Shown piece by piece: positions 9,593 through 17,986 of a DNA stretch of 64,000 nucleotides. Source of the DNA: HK1 sp965202875. GTDB taxonomy: Bacteria > Pseudomonadota > Gammaproteobacteria > HK1. Each line of letters starts with the position of its first letter. The first letter of the stretch is position 1. The position numbers were made by a program, and so were the translations under genes. The notes under the pieces are model-generated. The model was not told the DNA's origin. It saw only the letters and a program-made list of their open reading frames with translations, and did no database searches. The DNA lies in the NCBI GenBank assembly GCA_965202875.1, contig OZ241870.1, forward strand, positions 3,534,001-3,598,000, in the 5' to 3' direction.

Positions 9593-10006
9593 TCACTTCC
9601 GCCTGCGTTCGTACACCTCGGTCGGACCGCCCGCCTGCTTCCAGGCGGTGTACCCGCCTTCAACATGGCATACCCGTTCGAGCCCGATGCGTTGCGCGAC
9701 CTCGGTCGCGAGGGCCGAGCGCCAGTCCCGGTTGCAGTAGAACGCGAACCGCTTGTCCTGGTCGAAGACCTCGGATTTGTAGTACGGACTCTCCGGATCG
9801 ACCCAGAACTCCACCATCCCGCGCGGCATGTGGAAGGCTCCCGGAATCCGGCCTGCACGCTCCAGCTCGCGCACGTCGCGCAAGTCCACGAATACCACCT
9901 CCGGGTTTCCGTGCATCGCGACCGCTTCCTCCACCGGCACGGTGTCAATCACCTTGCGCGCCTCCTCGACCAGATCGAGGACCGAGACCTTGGCGTTCAC
10001 GGTCAT
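9593..10006 (-). CDS. Rhodanese-like sulfurtransferase
   Basis: The 137-residue single rhodanese domain has the active-site loop CNRDWRSALAT, whose cysteine would carry the persulfide. The core VVFVDLRDVRELERAGRIPGA precedes it and VEGGYTAWKQAGGP follows it. The start at 10006 is set by GGAGGTGGCGAC directly before the ATG; an upstream in-frame start at 10051 has no such site. It is expected to be cytoplasmic and to transfer sulfur to an unknown acceptor. It lies upstream of aceE on the same strand but over 200 bp away, so it is probably separate. Confidence 0.88.
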   Translation of the reverse strand: MTVNAKVSVLDLVEEARKVIDTVPVEEAVAMHGNPEVVFVDLRDVRELERAGRIPGAFHMPRGMVEFWVDPESPYYKSEVFDQDKRFAFYCNRDWRSALATEVAQRIGLERVCHVEGGYTAWKQAGGPTEVYERRRK

Positions 10007-10079
10007 GTCGCCACCTCCCGTGGTGTGTGTCGATGAACCCGCCGCGCGCAAGGAGGCGCCAATGGTATCGGGCCGCCGG

Positions 10080-10262
10080 CATGGCGGTCCGGTGGCGCCG
10101 AGATCTGTTCGATGAGTTCCATGCGTTCTTCGCCGGGCGGGTGGACGGCTACGTCGGGAGCAACGTTCGTACTACGAGGAAGGCAACCTGCAGGCCTTTG
10201 GTTCCGGACGTGTTCGTGGTGTTGGGGACGGTAAAGGACGAGCATCGCGAGGGGGCTGGCGC
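10080..10262 (+). pseudogene. Remnant of an Uma2/DUF820-type endonuclease
   Basis: Two plus-strand frames together spell a decayed Uma2 core. One gives FHAFFAGRVDGYVGSN and, after a shift, PDVFVVLGTVKDEHR. The third frame over the middle gives EQRSYYEEGNLQAF. In intact Uma2 proteins these blocks are contiguous (FF..RPDVYVG.. YYEEGNP.. APDVFVVLG). Start, catalytic end and correct frame are all lost. The rest of the 10007-10406 gap shows only GC-rich palindromic sequence and no gene. Confidence 0.6.
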
Positions 10263-10406
10263 AATGCGCTTGCCGTGGAGGTACGCTCGCGACAGCCGCC
10301 GAATCATCGGTCAGGCGGTGGGAGCGCCGCGGTCCGCCGTGCCGGCCGGCGGACCGCAGCGCAGGTTCGAGGCGCGGAAGGCGCCTCGGCGTTCCGGCGC
10401 CTGCCC

Positions 10407-12107
10407 TTACCGGTGCCAGTCGGCCACGTTCCAGAGCCCCGAATCCCAGGGATTCTGCCGCACCCCCTTGAGGGTGTTCGCATACGCGATCACCGAGCCG
10501 CGCCAGATGAGCGGGATCATGTAGTGGTTCTGCACGATGATGTCGTTCATCCGCTTGGCCAGCGCGGCCCGCTCCTCCAGGACCGCGGTCTGCGACATCT
10601 GCGCGACCAGCTCGTCGTACTCCGCCACGCACTGGCGCTGGATGTTGTTGCCGAGCCACTGGTTCTCCGGGCCGGGGATCTCCGAGCAGGCCCAGTTGGC
10701 CATGTAGGACTCGGGGTCCGTGCCGTCGAAGTTGTTGGTGTACATCTGGATGTCGGCGTAGAACTTGTTGTAGGTGTCCGGGCTCGCCGGATCGCCGCCG
10801 AAGAACACCGCCGCGTCGATGTTGCGCAGCTCCGTCTCCACCCCGACCTGCTCCCACATCTGCTTGACCAGTGCCTGCGTCCCCTGGCGCACCGAGTTGG
10901 TCGAGGTCTGGTAGAGGATCGAGAGGCGCACCCCGTCCTTCGCCCGCACCCCGTCGCCGCCGCGCATCCAGCCGGCCTCGTCGAGGATGCGGTTCGCCTC
11001 CTCCACGTTCTGCGTGAGGCATTCGTCGTTGGCGGTCGAGACGTACACCGCGGGCGCGGGCAGGATGTTGCAGGTGGACTGGCCGGCCACCCCGTAGCCC
11101 GCGTCGACCAGGACCTGGCGGTCGATGGCGAGCGAGAGGGCGCGGCGCACGGCCGGATCCGAGAGGAAGGGATGCGGATTGGCGCCGTCGAGGTGGAGCG
11201 AACGCTTGTCCGGCCCGAGGCTCGGGTCGTCGTTGGTCTGGTTGACGATCAGGCGCTCCACCCAGGTGCCGAAGGCGGTGCTGGCCTTGCCCTTGCCGGC
11301 GGCGGCCATCTGCGCGAGCACCTCCGGCTCCACCTGGAGGTTCCAGGCGTAGTCGAACTCGCCGGTCTCCAGCACCGCGCGCGCCGCGGAGGCCGCGTCC
11401 CCGCCGCCCTTGAAGGTGGCGGTCGCGAACGCGGGCTTGTCCGCCTCGCGGTAGCGCTCGTTGGCGGAGAAGGTGATCACGTCGTTGGCCCGGAACTCGT
11501 CGACCTTGAAGGGGCCGGTGCCGATGGGGCCGAAATTCTGCTCGGTGCACTCCTGGGCCCGGGCGCCCATGCAGTCCTGGAACTGGGCCTTCTGGATGAT
11601 GGGCGAGGTCGAGCCGACGAAGGGGCCGTAGGGGAAGGGCTTGGCGACCCCGAAGCCGATCCGCACGGTGTGGTCGTCGAGCGCCTCGAACCCGGTCACG
11701 TCCGTGAAGTAGGAGGCGGCGTTGCAGCCGGCGTCCGGGTGCAGGCAGTACTCGCCGGAGAACACCACGTCGTGGGCGGTGAGCGGGGTGCCGTCGGACC
11801 ACTGGACGTCCTTCCTGATCCGGTAGGTGATGGAGCGCAGGTCGGCGGCCACGCCCCCGTTCGCGACGGTGGGGATCTCCTCGACGAGCACCGGCACCAT
11901 GTTGCCGTTCTCGTCGTAGTGGACGAGCGGCTCCAGCACCATCGAGCCCGCCTCGATGTCCTTGGTGCCGCCGGAGAGGTAGGGATTGACGGTCGAGGCC
12001 GCCTGCCAGTACAGGATGTTGAGATGCCCGGCGCTGCCGCGCTGGGCCAGTGCGTCGGCCGACAGCATCGCCGCCGCCACCGCCATCAGATGGATTGTCC
12101 TGCTCAT
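10407..12107 (-). CDS. Peptide/solute-binding protein of an ABC transporter (SBP_bac_5)
   Basis: The 566-residue protein starts with a signal peptide (MSRTIHLMAVAAAMLSADALAQ, cleavage likely after ALA). It continues as a typical family 5 extracellular binding protein: LNILYWQAASTVNPYL, then YRIRKDVQWSDGTPLTAHDV around residue 100, and a C-terminal mobile lobe ending WDSGLWNVADWHR. It would bind oligopeptides or a similar solute in the periplasm. The frame extends upstream to 12323 but that part is not protein-like, and the ATG at 12107 opens the signal peptide. No permease or ATPase gene is near, so it is an orphan here. Confidence 0.9.
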   Translation of the reverse strand: MSRTIHLMAVAAAMLSADALAQRGSAGHLNILYWQAASTVNPYLSGGTKDIEAGSMVLEPLVHYDENGNMVPVLVEEIPTVANGGVAADLRSITYRIRKDVQWSDGTPLTAHDVVFSGEYCLHPDAGCNAASYFTDVTGFEALDDHTVRIGFGVAKPFPYGPFVGSTSPIIQKAQFQDCMGARAQECTEQNFGPIGTGPFKVDEFRANDVITFSANERYREADKPAFATATFKGGGDAASAARAVLETGEFDYAWNLQVEPEVLAQMAAAGKGKASTAFGTWVERLIVNQTNDDPSLGPDKRSLHLDGANPHPFLSDPAVRRALSLAIDRQVLVDAGYGVAGQSTCNILPAPAVYVSTANDECLTQNVEEANRILDEAGWMRGGDGVRAKDGVRLSILYQTSTNSVRQGTQALVKQMWEQVGVETELRNIDAAVFFGGDPASPDTYNKFYADIQMYTNNFDGTDPESYMANWACSEIPGPENQWLGNNIQRQCVAEYDELVAQMSQTAVLEERAALAKRMNDIIVQNHYMIPLIWRGSVIAYANTLKGVRQNPWDSGLWNVADWHR

Positions 12108-12396
12108 GGTCGTGGTTCCCTCAAAGTGATGGCCCAAGAGGACGCCGCGGGTATCCTCCCGGCCGATTCCCTGACCCGGCATCGCTGAACCAGGCACCAG
12201 GGGACGGACGAATCCTCGTCGTTCTCGCGAAGACTTTCGCGGGATCATCGTACTCTTGCTCTGCGATTCTGTCCTGTTCCGCGTTTCGAGTGCAAGGCTG
12301 TTCTGTCCGCCGCAGAGTCCCAAAGATGCCCGGTCGCCGGTCGTATCGGCTCCGTTCCCCGTGCAACGGCTTCCCGGTACCCACCGAGGCGACCTC

Positions 12397-12433
12397 GACC
12401 GCCTGATTCAGCCATCGCGGCGAACGAAGGGCG
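12397..12433. repeat. Dispersed intergenic repeat, copy 1
   Basis: A block of about 37 bp (CCTCGACCGCCTGATTC through GCGGCGAACGAAGGG) recurs at 26496-26532 with about three differences. Both copies lie between genes, upstream of minus-strand genes. The surrounding 12108-12467 gap otherwise holds a small hairpin near 12220-12240 and no gene. Confidence 0.6.
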
Positions 12434-12467
12434 GCCCTGGTTTCGAGCGTCGTTCCGCTGCCGTGCC

Positions 12468-12818
12468 TCATCCCTCGCCTTCCAGCACCTCCAGAATGGC
12501 GGGCACCTGGGTGCCGAGGCCCACCGCGTCCTCGATCGCGATCTGGAAGGCGATGCCGGCGCCCGGCTCCTCGTCGAAACGGCCGGTGTCGCGAATGCGC
12601 TCCAGGATGTCGCGCGCACGTTGCTCGACCACCAGGAACAGGATGACGTCGCGCTTGGCGGCCAGCTCCAGGCCGAAGAAGGTCTTCTGCGGCGCAAGCC
12701 CTTCCCCGCGCACGCTGGTGACGATCGTGGCGCCGGTGGCGCCGCCGGCGCGCGCGGCGTCGATTACGGCGGCGGTCTTTTCGTCGCTGACCAGGGCGAC
12801 GATCAGCTTCAGCCTCAT
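12468..12818 (-). CDS. P-II-like regulatory protein paired with DUF1538
   Basis: The 116-residue protein has the ferredoxin-like P-II architecture: MRLKLIVALVSDEKTAAVIDAA at the N-terminus, a TGATIVTSVRGEG loop and a final strand AIEDAVGLGTQVPA. It lacks the canonical uridylylation tyrosine of GlnB, so it is a P-II relative rather than GlnB/GlnK. It starts 3 bases after the DUF1538 gene's stop, with its ribosome site within that gene's end. The pairing implies it gates or senses for the DUF1538 membrane proteins, by analogy with GlnK-AmtB; the ligand is unknown. Confidence 0.8.
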   Translation of the reverse strand: MRLKLIVALVSDEKTAAVIDAARAGGATGATIVTSVRGEGLAPQKTFFGLELAAKRDVILFLVVEQRARDILERIRDTGRFDEEPGAGIAFQIAIEDAVGLGTQVPAILEVLEGEG

Positions 12819-12821
12819 GGC

Positions 12822-13607
12822 TCAATCCTCCTCGGGACGGTTGGCGTTGCGCCGCCGGCCCACCCATGATGCAGCCATGGCGTAGCCCAGAACGGACATG
12901 ATGGGAAAGACGCTGGCGAAGGCGATGAGTCCGAATCCGTCGATCAGCGGGCTGCGCCCGGGCACGGTGGCGGCAAGGCCGAGCCCCAGCGCGGCGACCA
13001 CCGGGACCGTGACCGTCGAGGTCGTGACGCCGCCGACGTCGTAGGCGAGCGGCACGATGGTGCGGGCGGATCGGAAGGTCTGGACGATCACCACGACGTA
13101 GGCGGCGATGATGTACCACGGAAGGGGCGTGCCGGTGACGATCCGGAAGCATCCCAGCGCCACGCCCACCGCGACGCCCAGCGCCACCGCGAGCCTCAAC
13201 CCCCAGGCGCCCACCGCGCCCCCCGAGACCTCCTCCGCCTTCAGCGCGACGGCGATGAGCGAGGGTTCGGCCACCGTCGTCGCGAAACCGATCGCCGCGG
13301 CGAATGCGTAGACGAGCAGGTAGTCGTGCCACTGGATGCCGTCGGCCAGACGCTCCGCCCCGACGTTCTCCGGCGCGGTAAGCTGGCGGGCCATGGTCTC
13401 GCCGATGGGGAAGAGCGCCTCCTCCAGGCCGATGAGGAAGAGCGTGAGCCCCAGCAGGACCAGGACGAAGCCTGCCACGATCCGGCGCAGGTTCGGCAGC
13501 CTGCGGCGCAGCACGACGATCTGGAACAGCACGAGGACGCCGACGATCGGCGCTACGTCCAGGACGGTGGAGAACGCCGTGGCGGCCAGGGTGCGCAGGA
13601 GCTCCAT
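12822..13607 (-). CDS. DUF1538 membrane protein, second copy
   Basis: The 261-residue polytopic membrane protein shows the DUF1538 pattern: FQIVVLRRRLPNLRRIVAGF, then LGLTLFLIGLEEALFPIGE, then AFAAAIGFATTVAEPSLIAV and YDVGGVTTSTVTVPVVAALG. It has about seven hydrophobic segments. It is a paralogue of the gene at 13842-14576, and the two probably act as a pair or dimer. It is co-transcribed with the P-II-like gene. Transport or channel function for an unknown small solute is a reasonable guess only. Confidence 0.85.
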   Translation of the reverse strand: MELLRTLAATAFSTVLDVAPIVGVLVLFQIVVLRRRLPNLRRIVAGFVLVLLGLTLFLIGLEEALFPIGETMARQLTAPENVGAERLADGIQWHDYLLVYAFAAAIGFATTVAEPSLIAVALKAEEVSGGAVGAWGLRLAVALGVAVGVALGCFRIVTGTPLPWYIIAAYVVVIVQTFRSARTIVPLAYDVGGVTTSTVTVPVVAALGLGLAATVPGRSPLIDGFGLIAFASVFPIMSVLGYAMAASWVGRRRNANRPEED

Positions 13608-13841
13608 CGTTCAGACCCCCAAGCCGTGGACCGGGACGGAGTCCACGCTTCGGGACGCCATGCCCCCGGCAAGTCCGGGTCCCGCACTCGGGCCGCCGTT
13701 CCGCGGACGGCGACGTCCTCCGTGTCCAGGGATCCCCCGCCCCGGGCGAGCCCGGACCGTACCCGGGCCACCACACCGGGAGGGAGCACGAGCTCCATGC
13801 TCGGAGCCCCCCACGCCGCGGGCGACCTCGATCTCCATCAC

Positions 13842-14576
13842 TCAGGCCACCACGCCATAGGCGAGCACGAAGATCATCGGCGTGAGGCTCGCGAAGGCGA
13901 TGAGCCCAAAGCCGTCGATCATCGGATTGCGCCCCTTGATCGAAGCGGCGAGCCCGACGCCGAGGGCGGTGACGAGCGGCACCGTGATCGTGCTGGTGGT
14001 GACGCCGCCCGAATCGTAGGCCACACCGATGATCTCGTCGGGCGCAAATGCGGTCATCACCGTCACGAGCACGTAGCCCCCGATGATCAGCCGGTGGATC
14101 GGCCAGCCCTTCAGGATGCGCAGCACGCCCAGCACGATGGCCGTCCCCACCGAGACCGCCACCACCATGCGCAACGTGAAGGCGTAATCGGCCCGCGCTC
14201 CGTCGTCTTCGGGGATGGCGCCGGCCTCCGAGGCGACCTCGGCCGCCTCGGAGGCCACAGCGATCAGCGCCGGCTCGGCCACCGTGGTGCCGAAGCCCAG
14301 ACAGAAGGCGAAGCTCAGCAGCGCGATCGCGCTCCCCTTGCGCGCGAACGCCTGCGCGAGCGCCTCGCCAAGGGGAAAGAGGCCGCTTTCAAGGCCCTGG
14401 ATGAAGAGCGTCAGGCCGGCGATCACGCAGAGCAGGCCGCCTGCGATGCCGACGAGATTGGGAAACGGCTGCTGCAACACCACGATCTGGAAGAACGCGA
14501 TGACGAGGATGATGGGCGCGAGATCGCGCAGAGCACCGGCGGTCCGCCGCGCCAGTACGGCCAGGGCCCGGGTCAT
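13842..14576 (-). CDS. DUF1538 membrane protein, first copy
   Basis: The 244-residue membrane protein has the same blocks as its neighbour: FQIVVLQQPFPNLVGIAGG, GLTLFIQGLESGLFPLGEAL, GFGTTVAEPALIAV and YDSGGVTTSTITVPLVTALG. It differs by carrying an acidic EAAEVASEAGAIPEDDGARAD-type insert between helices. The 234 bp between it and the second copy contain no convincing gene. It lies 51 bp after the dehydratase gene, so one transcript may cover 15620 to 12468. Confidence 0.85.
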   Translation of the reverse strand: MTRALAVLARRTAGALRDLAPIILVIAFFQIVVLQQPFPNLVGIAGGLLCVIAGLTLFIQGLESGLFPLGEALAQAFARKGSAIALLSFAFCLGFGTTVAEPALIAVASEAAEVASEAGAIPEDDGARADYAFTLRMVVAVSVGTAIVLGVLRILKGWPIHRLIIGGYVLVTVMTAFAPDEIIGVAYDSGGVTTSTITVPLVTALGVGLAASIKGRNPMIDGFGLIAFASLTPMIFVLAYGVVA

Positions 14577-14627
14577 GTCGTCTCCCTTGGTATCCGTAGT
14601 GCGTCTGGGCCACGGCGCAACGGATCG

Positions 14628-15620
14628 TCATCGGCGGGCGGGCTCCGGGGGCGGCCCGATCAGTCCGAATGCCTGCCACGGGAGCTCGTCCGGGTCGACG
14701 TTGCCGCCGGTGAGGATGACGCCGATGCGCCGCCCGCGCAACGCGCCCGGGCGCGCGAGGACCGCGGCGACCGCCACCGCGCTCGATGGCTCGATGACGA
14801 TCTTCATCCGCTCCCACACGAGCCGCATCGCGAAGACGATCGCCTCCTCCGGCACCGTCACGATCTCGCTGACCCGTTGCCTCATGATCGGAAAGGTGAT
14901 CTCGCCAACACTCGTGCGCAACCCGTCCGCGATGGTCCGGTTGGAGGCTTCGGGGATGCGCCGTCCTGCCGCGAACGATCGGGCGGTGTCGTCGGCCTCC
15001 AGAGGCTCCGCCCCGATCACCGCCGCAGCCGGCCGTAGCGACGAAACGGTGAGCGCGGTCCCAGAAAGCAGCCCCCCGCCCCCGACCGGCGCCACGAAGA
15101 CCTCGATGCCGGGGACCTGCTCGACCAGCTCCAGCGCGGCGGTCCCCTGCCCCGCGATGACCCGAGGGTCGTCGTACGGGTGGACGAGGGTCCGCCCGTC
15201 CCGCTCGATCACCTCGGCGGTCATCCGCTCGCGATCCTCCTGGGTCGGGGGGCAGAGGATCACCGTCGCGCCGTAGCCTTCGACCGCGAGGCGCTTGATG
15301 CGTCTGGCGTTCTCGGGCATGACGACGACCGCGTCCGCGCCCGCGATACGCGCCGCGAGCGCCACCGCCGCGCCGTGGTTTCCCGACGAATGCGTCACGA
15401 CGCCGCGCTCGAGGCTCGTGCGGTCCAGAGAGAGCACGGTGTTGAGCGCGCCGCGGAACTTGAACGCGCCGACCTTCTGAAAGTTCTCGCACTTGAAGTG
15501 GATCCGGGCGCCGGCCATCTCGTCGATGGCGCTGCAGGCGAGCACCGGGGTGCGGTGCGCCTGCCCGACGATGCGCGCCGCGGCGGCGCGTATGTCCTCG
15601 ATATCGACGCTCCGGCTCAC
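14628..15620 (-). CDS. PLP-dependent threonine/serine dehydratase or hydroxyaspartate ammonia-lyase
   Basis: The 330-residue fold-type II PLP enzyme carries the lysine motif FQKVGAFKFRGALN, the substrate loop THSSGNHGAA and the phosphate-binding loop APVGGGGLLSGTAL. Length and the ENFQKVGAFKFRGA wording fit the serine racemase / L-threo-3-hydroxyaspartate ammonia-lyase group better than biosynthetic IlvA; there is no ACT domain. It would deaminate a beta-hydroxy amino acid in the cytoplasm. The exact substrate cannot be fixed from sequence. Confidence 0.85.
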   Translation of the reverse strand: MSRSVDIEDIRAAAARIVGQAHRTPVLACSAIDEMAGARIHFKCENFQKVGAFKFRGALNTVLSLDRTSLERGVVTHSSGNHGAAVALAARIAGADAVVVMPENARRIKRLAVEGYGATVILCPPTQEDRERMTAEVIERDGRTLVHPYDDPRVIAGQGTAALELVEQVPGIEVFVAPVGGGGLLSGTALTVSSLRPAAAVIGAEPLEADDTARSFAAGRRIPEASNRTIADGLRTSVGEITFPIMRQRVSEIVTVPEEAIVFAMRLVWERMKIVIEPSSAVAVAAVLARPGALRGRRIGVILTGGNVDPDELPWQAFGLIGPPPEPARR

Positions 15621-15754
15621 GGCGGCTCACGGTTCCGTTGCGACAGACCAGGACATTCAGGACATTGTTGCACGCCGGGCGGCGGCGCTGAAAGGCCGTC
15701 GCCAAGGACAACGGCCTCAACGTTGCCAGAAGTTGGCGGATGGCATTGCTGCCC

Positions 15755-15997
15755 CTATGCCTTGTCCACGACCACGGCCATCACAACCGGCGACGCCGCC
15801 ACCCCTTCCCACACCGGCTCGAGCCCCATCGCGTCATGACGCTCTCCCCCACTCGGCCCGAACGATACCCCGGCGCATTCGTCGATGCAGGCGGCGTGCA
15901 GCCTGGTGGACAGTCCGCCGGCCTGGAGTTGCCCCGGTCTCTTGGACACCTTGCGCATGACGCAGCAGGCGCAGGGAACGCGCTCGGTCGTGGGCAA
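15755..15997 (-). CDS. Small hypothetical protein, weakly supported
   Basis: An 80-codon frame begins with TTG at 15997 and contains CACCVMRKVSKR near the start, a possible metal-binding cysteine group, and LHAACIDECAGVSFG in the middle. I do not recognise the family. It has no membrane segment. It is the only candidate gene in the 15621-16046 gap, lies between the dehydratase and a decayed TA/restriction cluster, and may itself be a fragment. Confidence 0.3.
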   Translation of the reverse strand: MPTTERVPCACCVMRKVSKRPGQLQAGGLSTRLHAACIDECAGVSFGPSGGERHDAMGLEPVWEGVAASPVVMAVVVDKA

Positions 15998-16046
15998 GCG
16001 GCAAGCCGGGACGGGGGGATGGATGTGTGCTGCCGTCCGGCCCGTC

Positions 16047-16190
16047 CTATGCCGCCATCATGCGGACCCCATAGAGCGGAATGCGGACGTCCCTGGTGAC
16101 GAGCACAAGCCCTTCCGCCTGGGCCTGGGCGATCAGAAAACGATCGAAGGGGTCCCGGTGGTGCATCGGGAGCTTGGAAGCGGCGCTCGC
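16047..16190 (-). pseudogene. C-terminal fragment of a VapC-type PIN-domain toxin
   Basis: The last 44 residues of the frame (SKLPMHHRDPFDRFLIAQAQ, then LVTRDVRIPLYGV) match the C-terminal half of PIN-domain toxins, including the conserved HHRDPFDR and late TRD aspartate. The N-terminal PIN half and any VapB antitoxin are missing. The frame is fused upstream to a type III restriction fragment, showing a deletion junction. Confidence 0.75.
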
Positions 16191-16229
16191 CCCGGTTGAG
16201 CGGCGCCGGCGAGATCTCCACGACCGCGC

Positions 16230-17165
16230 CTTCGAGGGCGAGCAAGGGCTCGTACAGATGCTGAACGCCACCTCGCCCGCTGCCCCCTTCAGGTTCTCGA
16301 CGTGCAGCGCGCCGCCGCGCGGCGCGTTGAAGAGCAGGCCCAGGGTCTCGTCGAACACTTGGTCGGGCGACAGCCCGCTGGTGTCGAGATGGACGAAGCG
16401 CCCGGCAAAGAGGTTCTCCCCGGCCGCGGAGACGAGCCCCTGGGTCAGGATCTCCCGGATGCGCGCGACGCTGCCGGCGCGGTCCGACACGTAGCCGGCC
16501 AGGAAGCGCAGGATCTCGACGATGTCCGAGGCGTCGCGCTTCGCAAGGGTGGCGGTGACCCGGCCGCCGACGAAGATCCAGAGCGGGCGTTCCAGGTGGA
16601 AGGGCCGGAGCGCCGCCTCGTGCTCGCGGTAGAGCCGTTGTTGCTGGAAGAACGCGAGCAGGCAGGCGGTGAGCCAGGTCGCCATCCACTCCGCGCCGTC
16701 GCCGCCGTCTTCGTCGAGGTTCAGGATCCGGTAGTCCTTGCCGAAGCCGTCGCCGTGGAACCAGCGGTAGGAGTAGTCGAAGAGCGTGCCCCGGGCATAG
16801 AGGTCGCCGAGGCCCGGGTTACCCTTGACCGCCTGCCCGAAGGTCGCCGAGTACTCGAAGGAGAAGCCCTTCTCGCAGAGCGCGTTGCGAAAGCGCATCC
16901 ACGCGCCCTCCCCGCCCGCGGCGGCCCCGCGATGCCCCTCGTCGATCAGCACGAGGTTGTTCCCCTCGAAGGCCTCCACGGCGACGGTCCGGTCCCCCAT
17001 CTCGTCCCTGAGCCTGGTGATCTCCAGGATCTCGACCGCCCGTCCCGCTAAGAGCCCCCGGCCGCCCGGCCCTGCTTGTCGAAGATCTCCGCCTCGATCC
17101 CCGCCGTCTCGAGCTCGCGCAGGTGCTGGCGCGAGAGCCCTTCGTTCGGCGTGAGCACTCGCCCC
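16230..17165 (-). pseudogene. Internal fragment of a type III restriction enzyme Res (helicase) subunit
   Basis: Two frames carry the fragment. From about 17165 it reads RVLTPNEGLSRQHLRELETA to a stop at 17048. The next frame continues AVEILEITRLRDEMGDRTVA and the helicase box LVLIDEGHRG, then FSFEYSATFGQAVKGN. The order is that of the Res ATPase domain. The Walker A region, the C-terminal nuclease and the Mod partner are absent. One frameshift lies near 17050, and both ends are junctions: NadS-type antitoxin upstream, VapC piece downstream. Confidence 0.75.
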
Positions 17166-17403
17166 GCTCCCACTGGCTGACGAGGCTCGTGGTCACGTTG
17201 AGGTATCGGGCGAAGACCGCCTGACTCGCATTCTCGCGCATCCGAAGCGCGCGGATCTCCTTCGGCGTCATGTCCTCGACCGGCGTAAGGCATATCTCGT
17301 CGAAGGCCCTCATGGTCCGCTTCGCAATGACGCCTGCCTCCGCCAGGCCGAGCGCGGTCTCGTGCACCGCCGCCAGAGCGTCGCTCTTGTACTGCTTGGC
17401 CAT
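17160..17403 (-). pseudogene. Truncated NadS/HigA-type helix-turn-helix antitoxin
   Basis: From ATG 17403 the frame encodes MAKQYKSDALAAVHETALGL, then FDEICLTPVEDMTPKEIRAL and the HTH MRENASQAVFARYLNVTTSL ending SQWERGE. This is the N-terminal 80 residues of a NadS-like antitoxin. Its usual C-terminal dimerisation tail is replaced by out-of-frame Res sequence. No RelE/HigB toxin gene is seen in the 17404-17627 gap, which holds nothing else I recognise. Confidence 0.75.
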
Positions 17404-17627
17404 CGCAGCTCACCTCGACGATCGTTCCATCGATCGATGCGGAAATCGTGTTCGTCCACTTTGACGAGACATGAGTGGTCGTCGGTGATCGTCGCCGTTT
17501 CGATTCACGGGCCGAGAGCGGTAGCCCCCCAACACTCCCGAAGACCGGACACGGCCGCGAAGAATCCACTATCCGGAAGGAGCACCACCGCCCATTTCTG
17601 CGGCAAGCGGGACGTCCCCGAAGAGCG

Positions 17628-17986
17628 TCAGGCGGTCGTCACCCCGCATCGCCGGGCCACGGTCCGGGCGAGTGCTCGAAAATCCCGGTAGCACGCCTGC
17701 ACGGCATTGACCTGGCTGCCGATGACGCCGTCCGCTGGCTTGAGGGCGAACATCGGCTTGCGTGCCTCCTGCGCCAGCGGCATCAGGCTTCGATAATGCT
17801 TGAGGGTGGCAAGGCAGTGCCCATCCTCATCCATGGAAAGGGCGGGTCGGGCGGGTCCGTCGCGAGGAGTGTCGTCCTTACCGAGGTGCCAGCGTTCATC
17901 CTCGTCCACCGACGGGGCGGGCCGTGGATCCCCGCCGACCACGAAATCACGGTACGCGCCGGGTATACGCTCCATCCAGCGTTCAT
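17628..17986 (-). pseudogene. ParA-family ATPase, C-terminal part (gene split by IS4-family element)
   Basis: The frame reads RIPGAYRDFVVGG, a linker, HCLATLKHYRSLMPLAQEAR, KPMFALKPADGVIG and finally CYRDFRALARTVARRCGV, the C-terminus of a ParA/Soj-like chromosome-partition family. Deleting the IS plus one copy of its 9-bp duplication joins this in frame to the middle part at 19414-19895 (reconstructed MAYERWMERIPGAYRDF). The stop at 17628 is natural. Confidence 0.85.
17978..17986. repeat. 9-bp target-site duplication AGCGTTCAT (left)
   Basis: AGCGTTCAT here and at 19414-19422 directly flank the IS4-family element. The second IS copy is flanked by the related ATCGCTCAA / AGCGCTCAA, suggesting some target preference. 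Confidence 0.85.
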
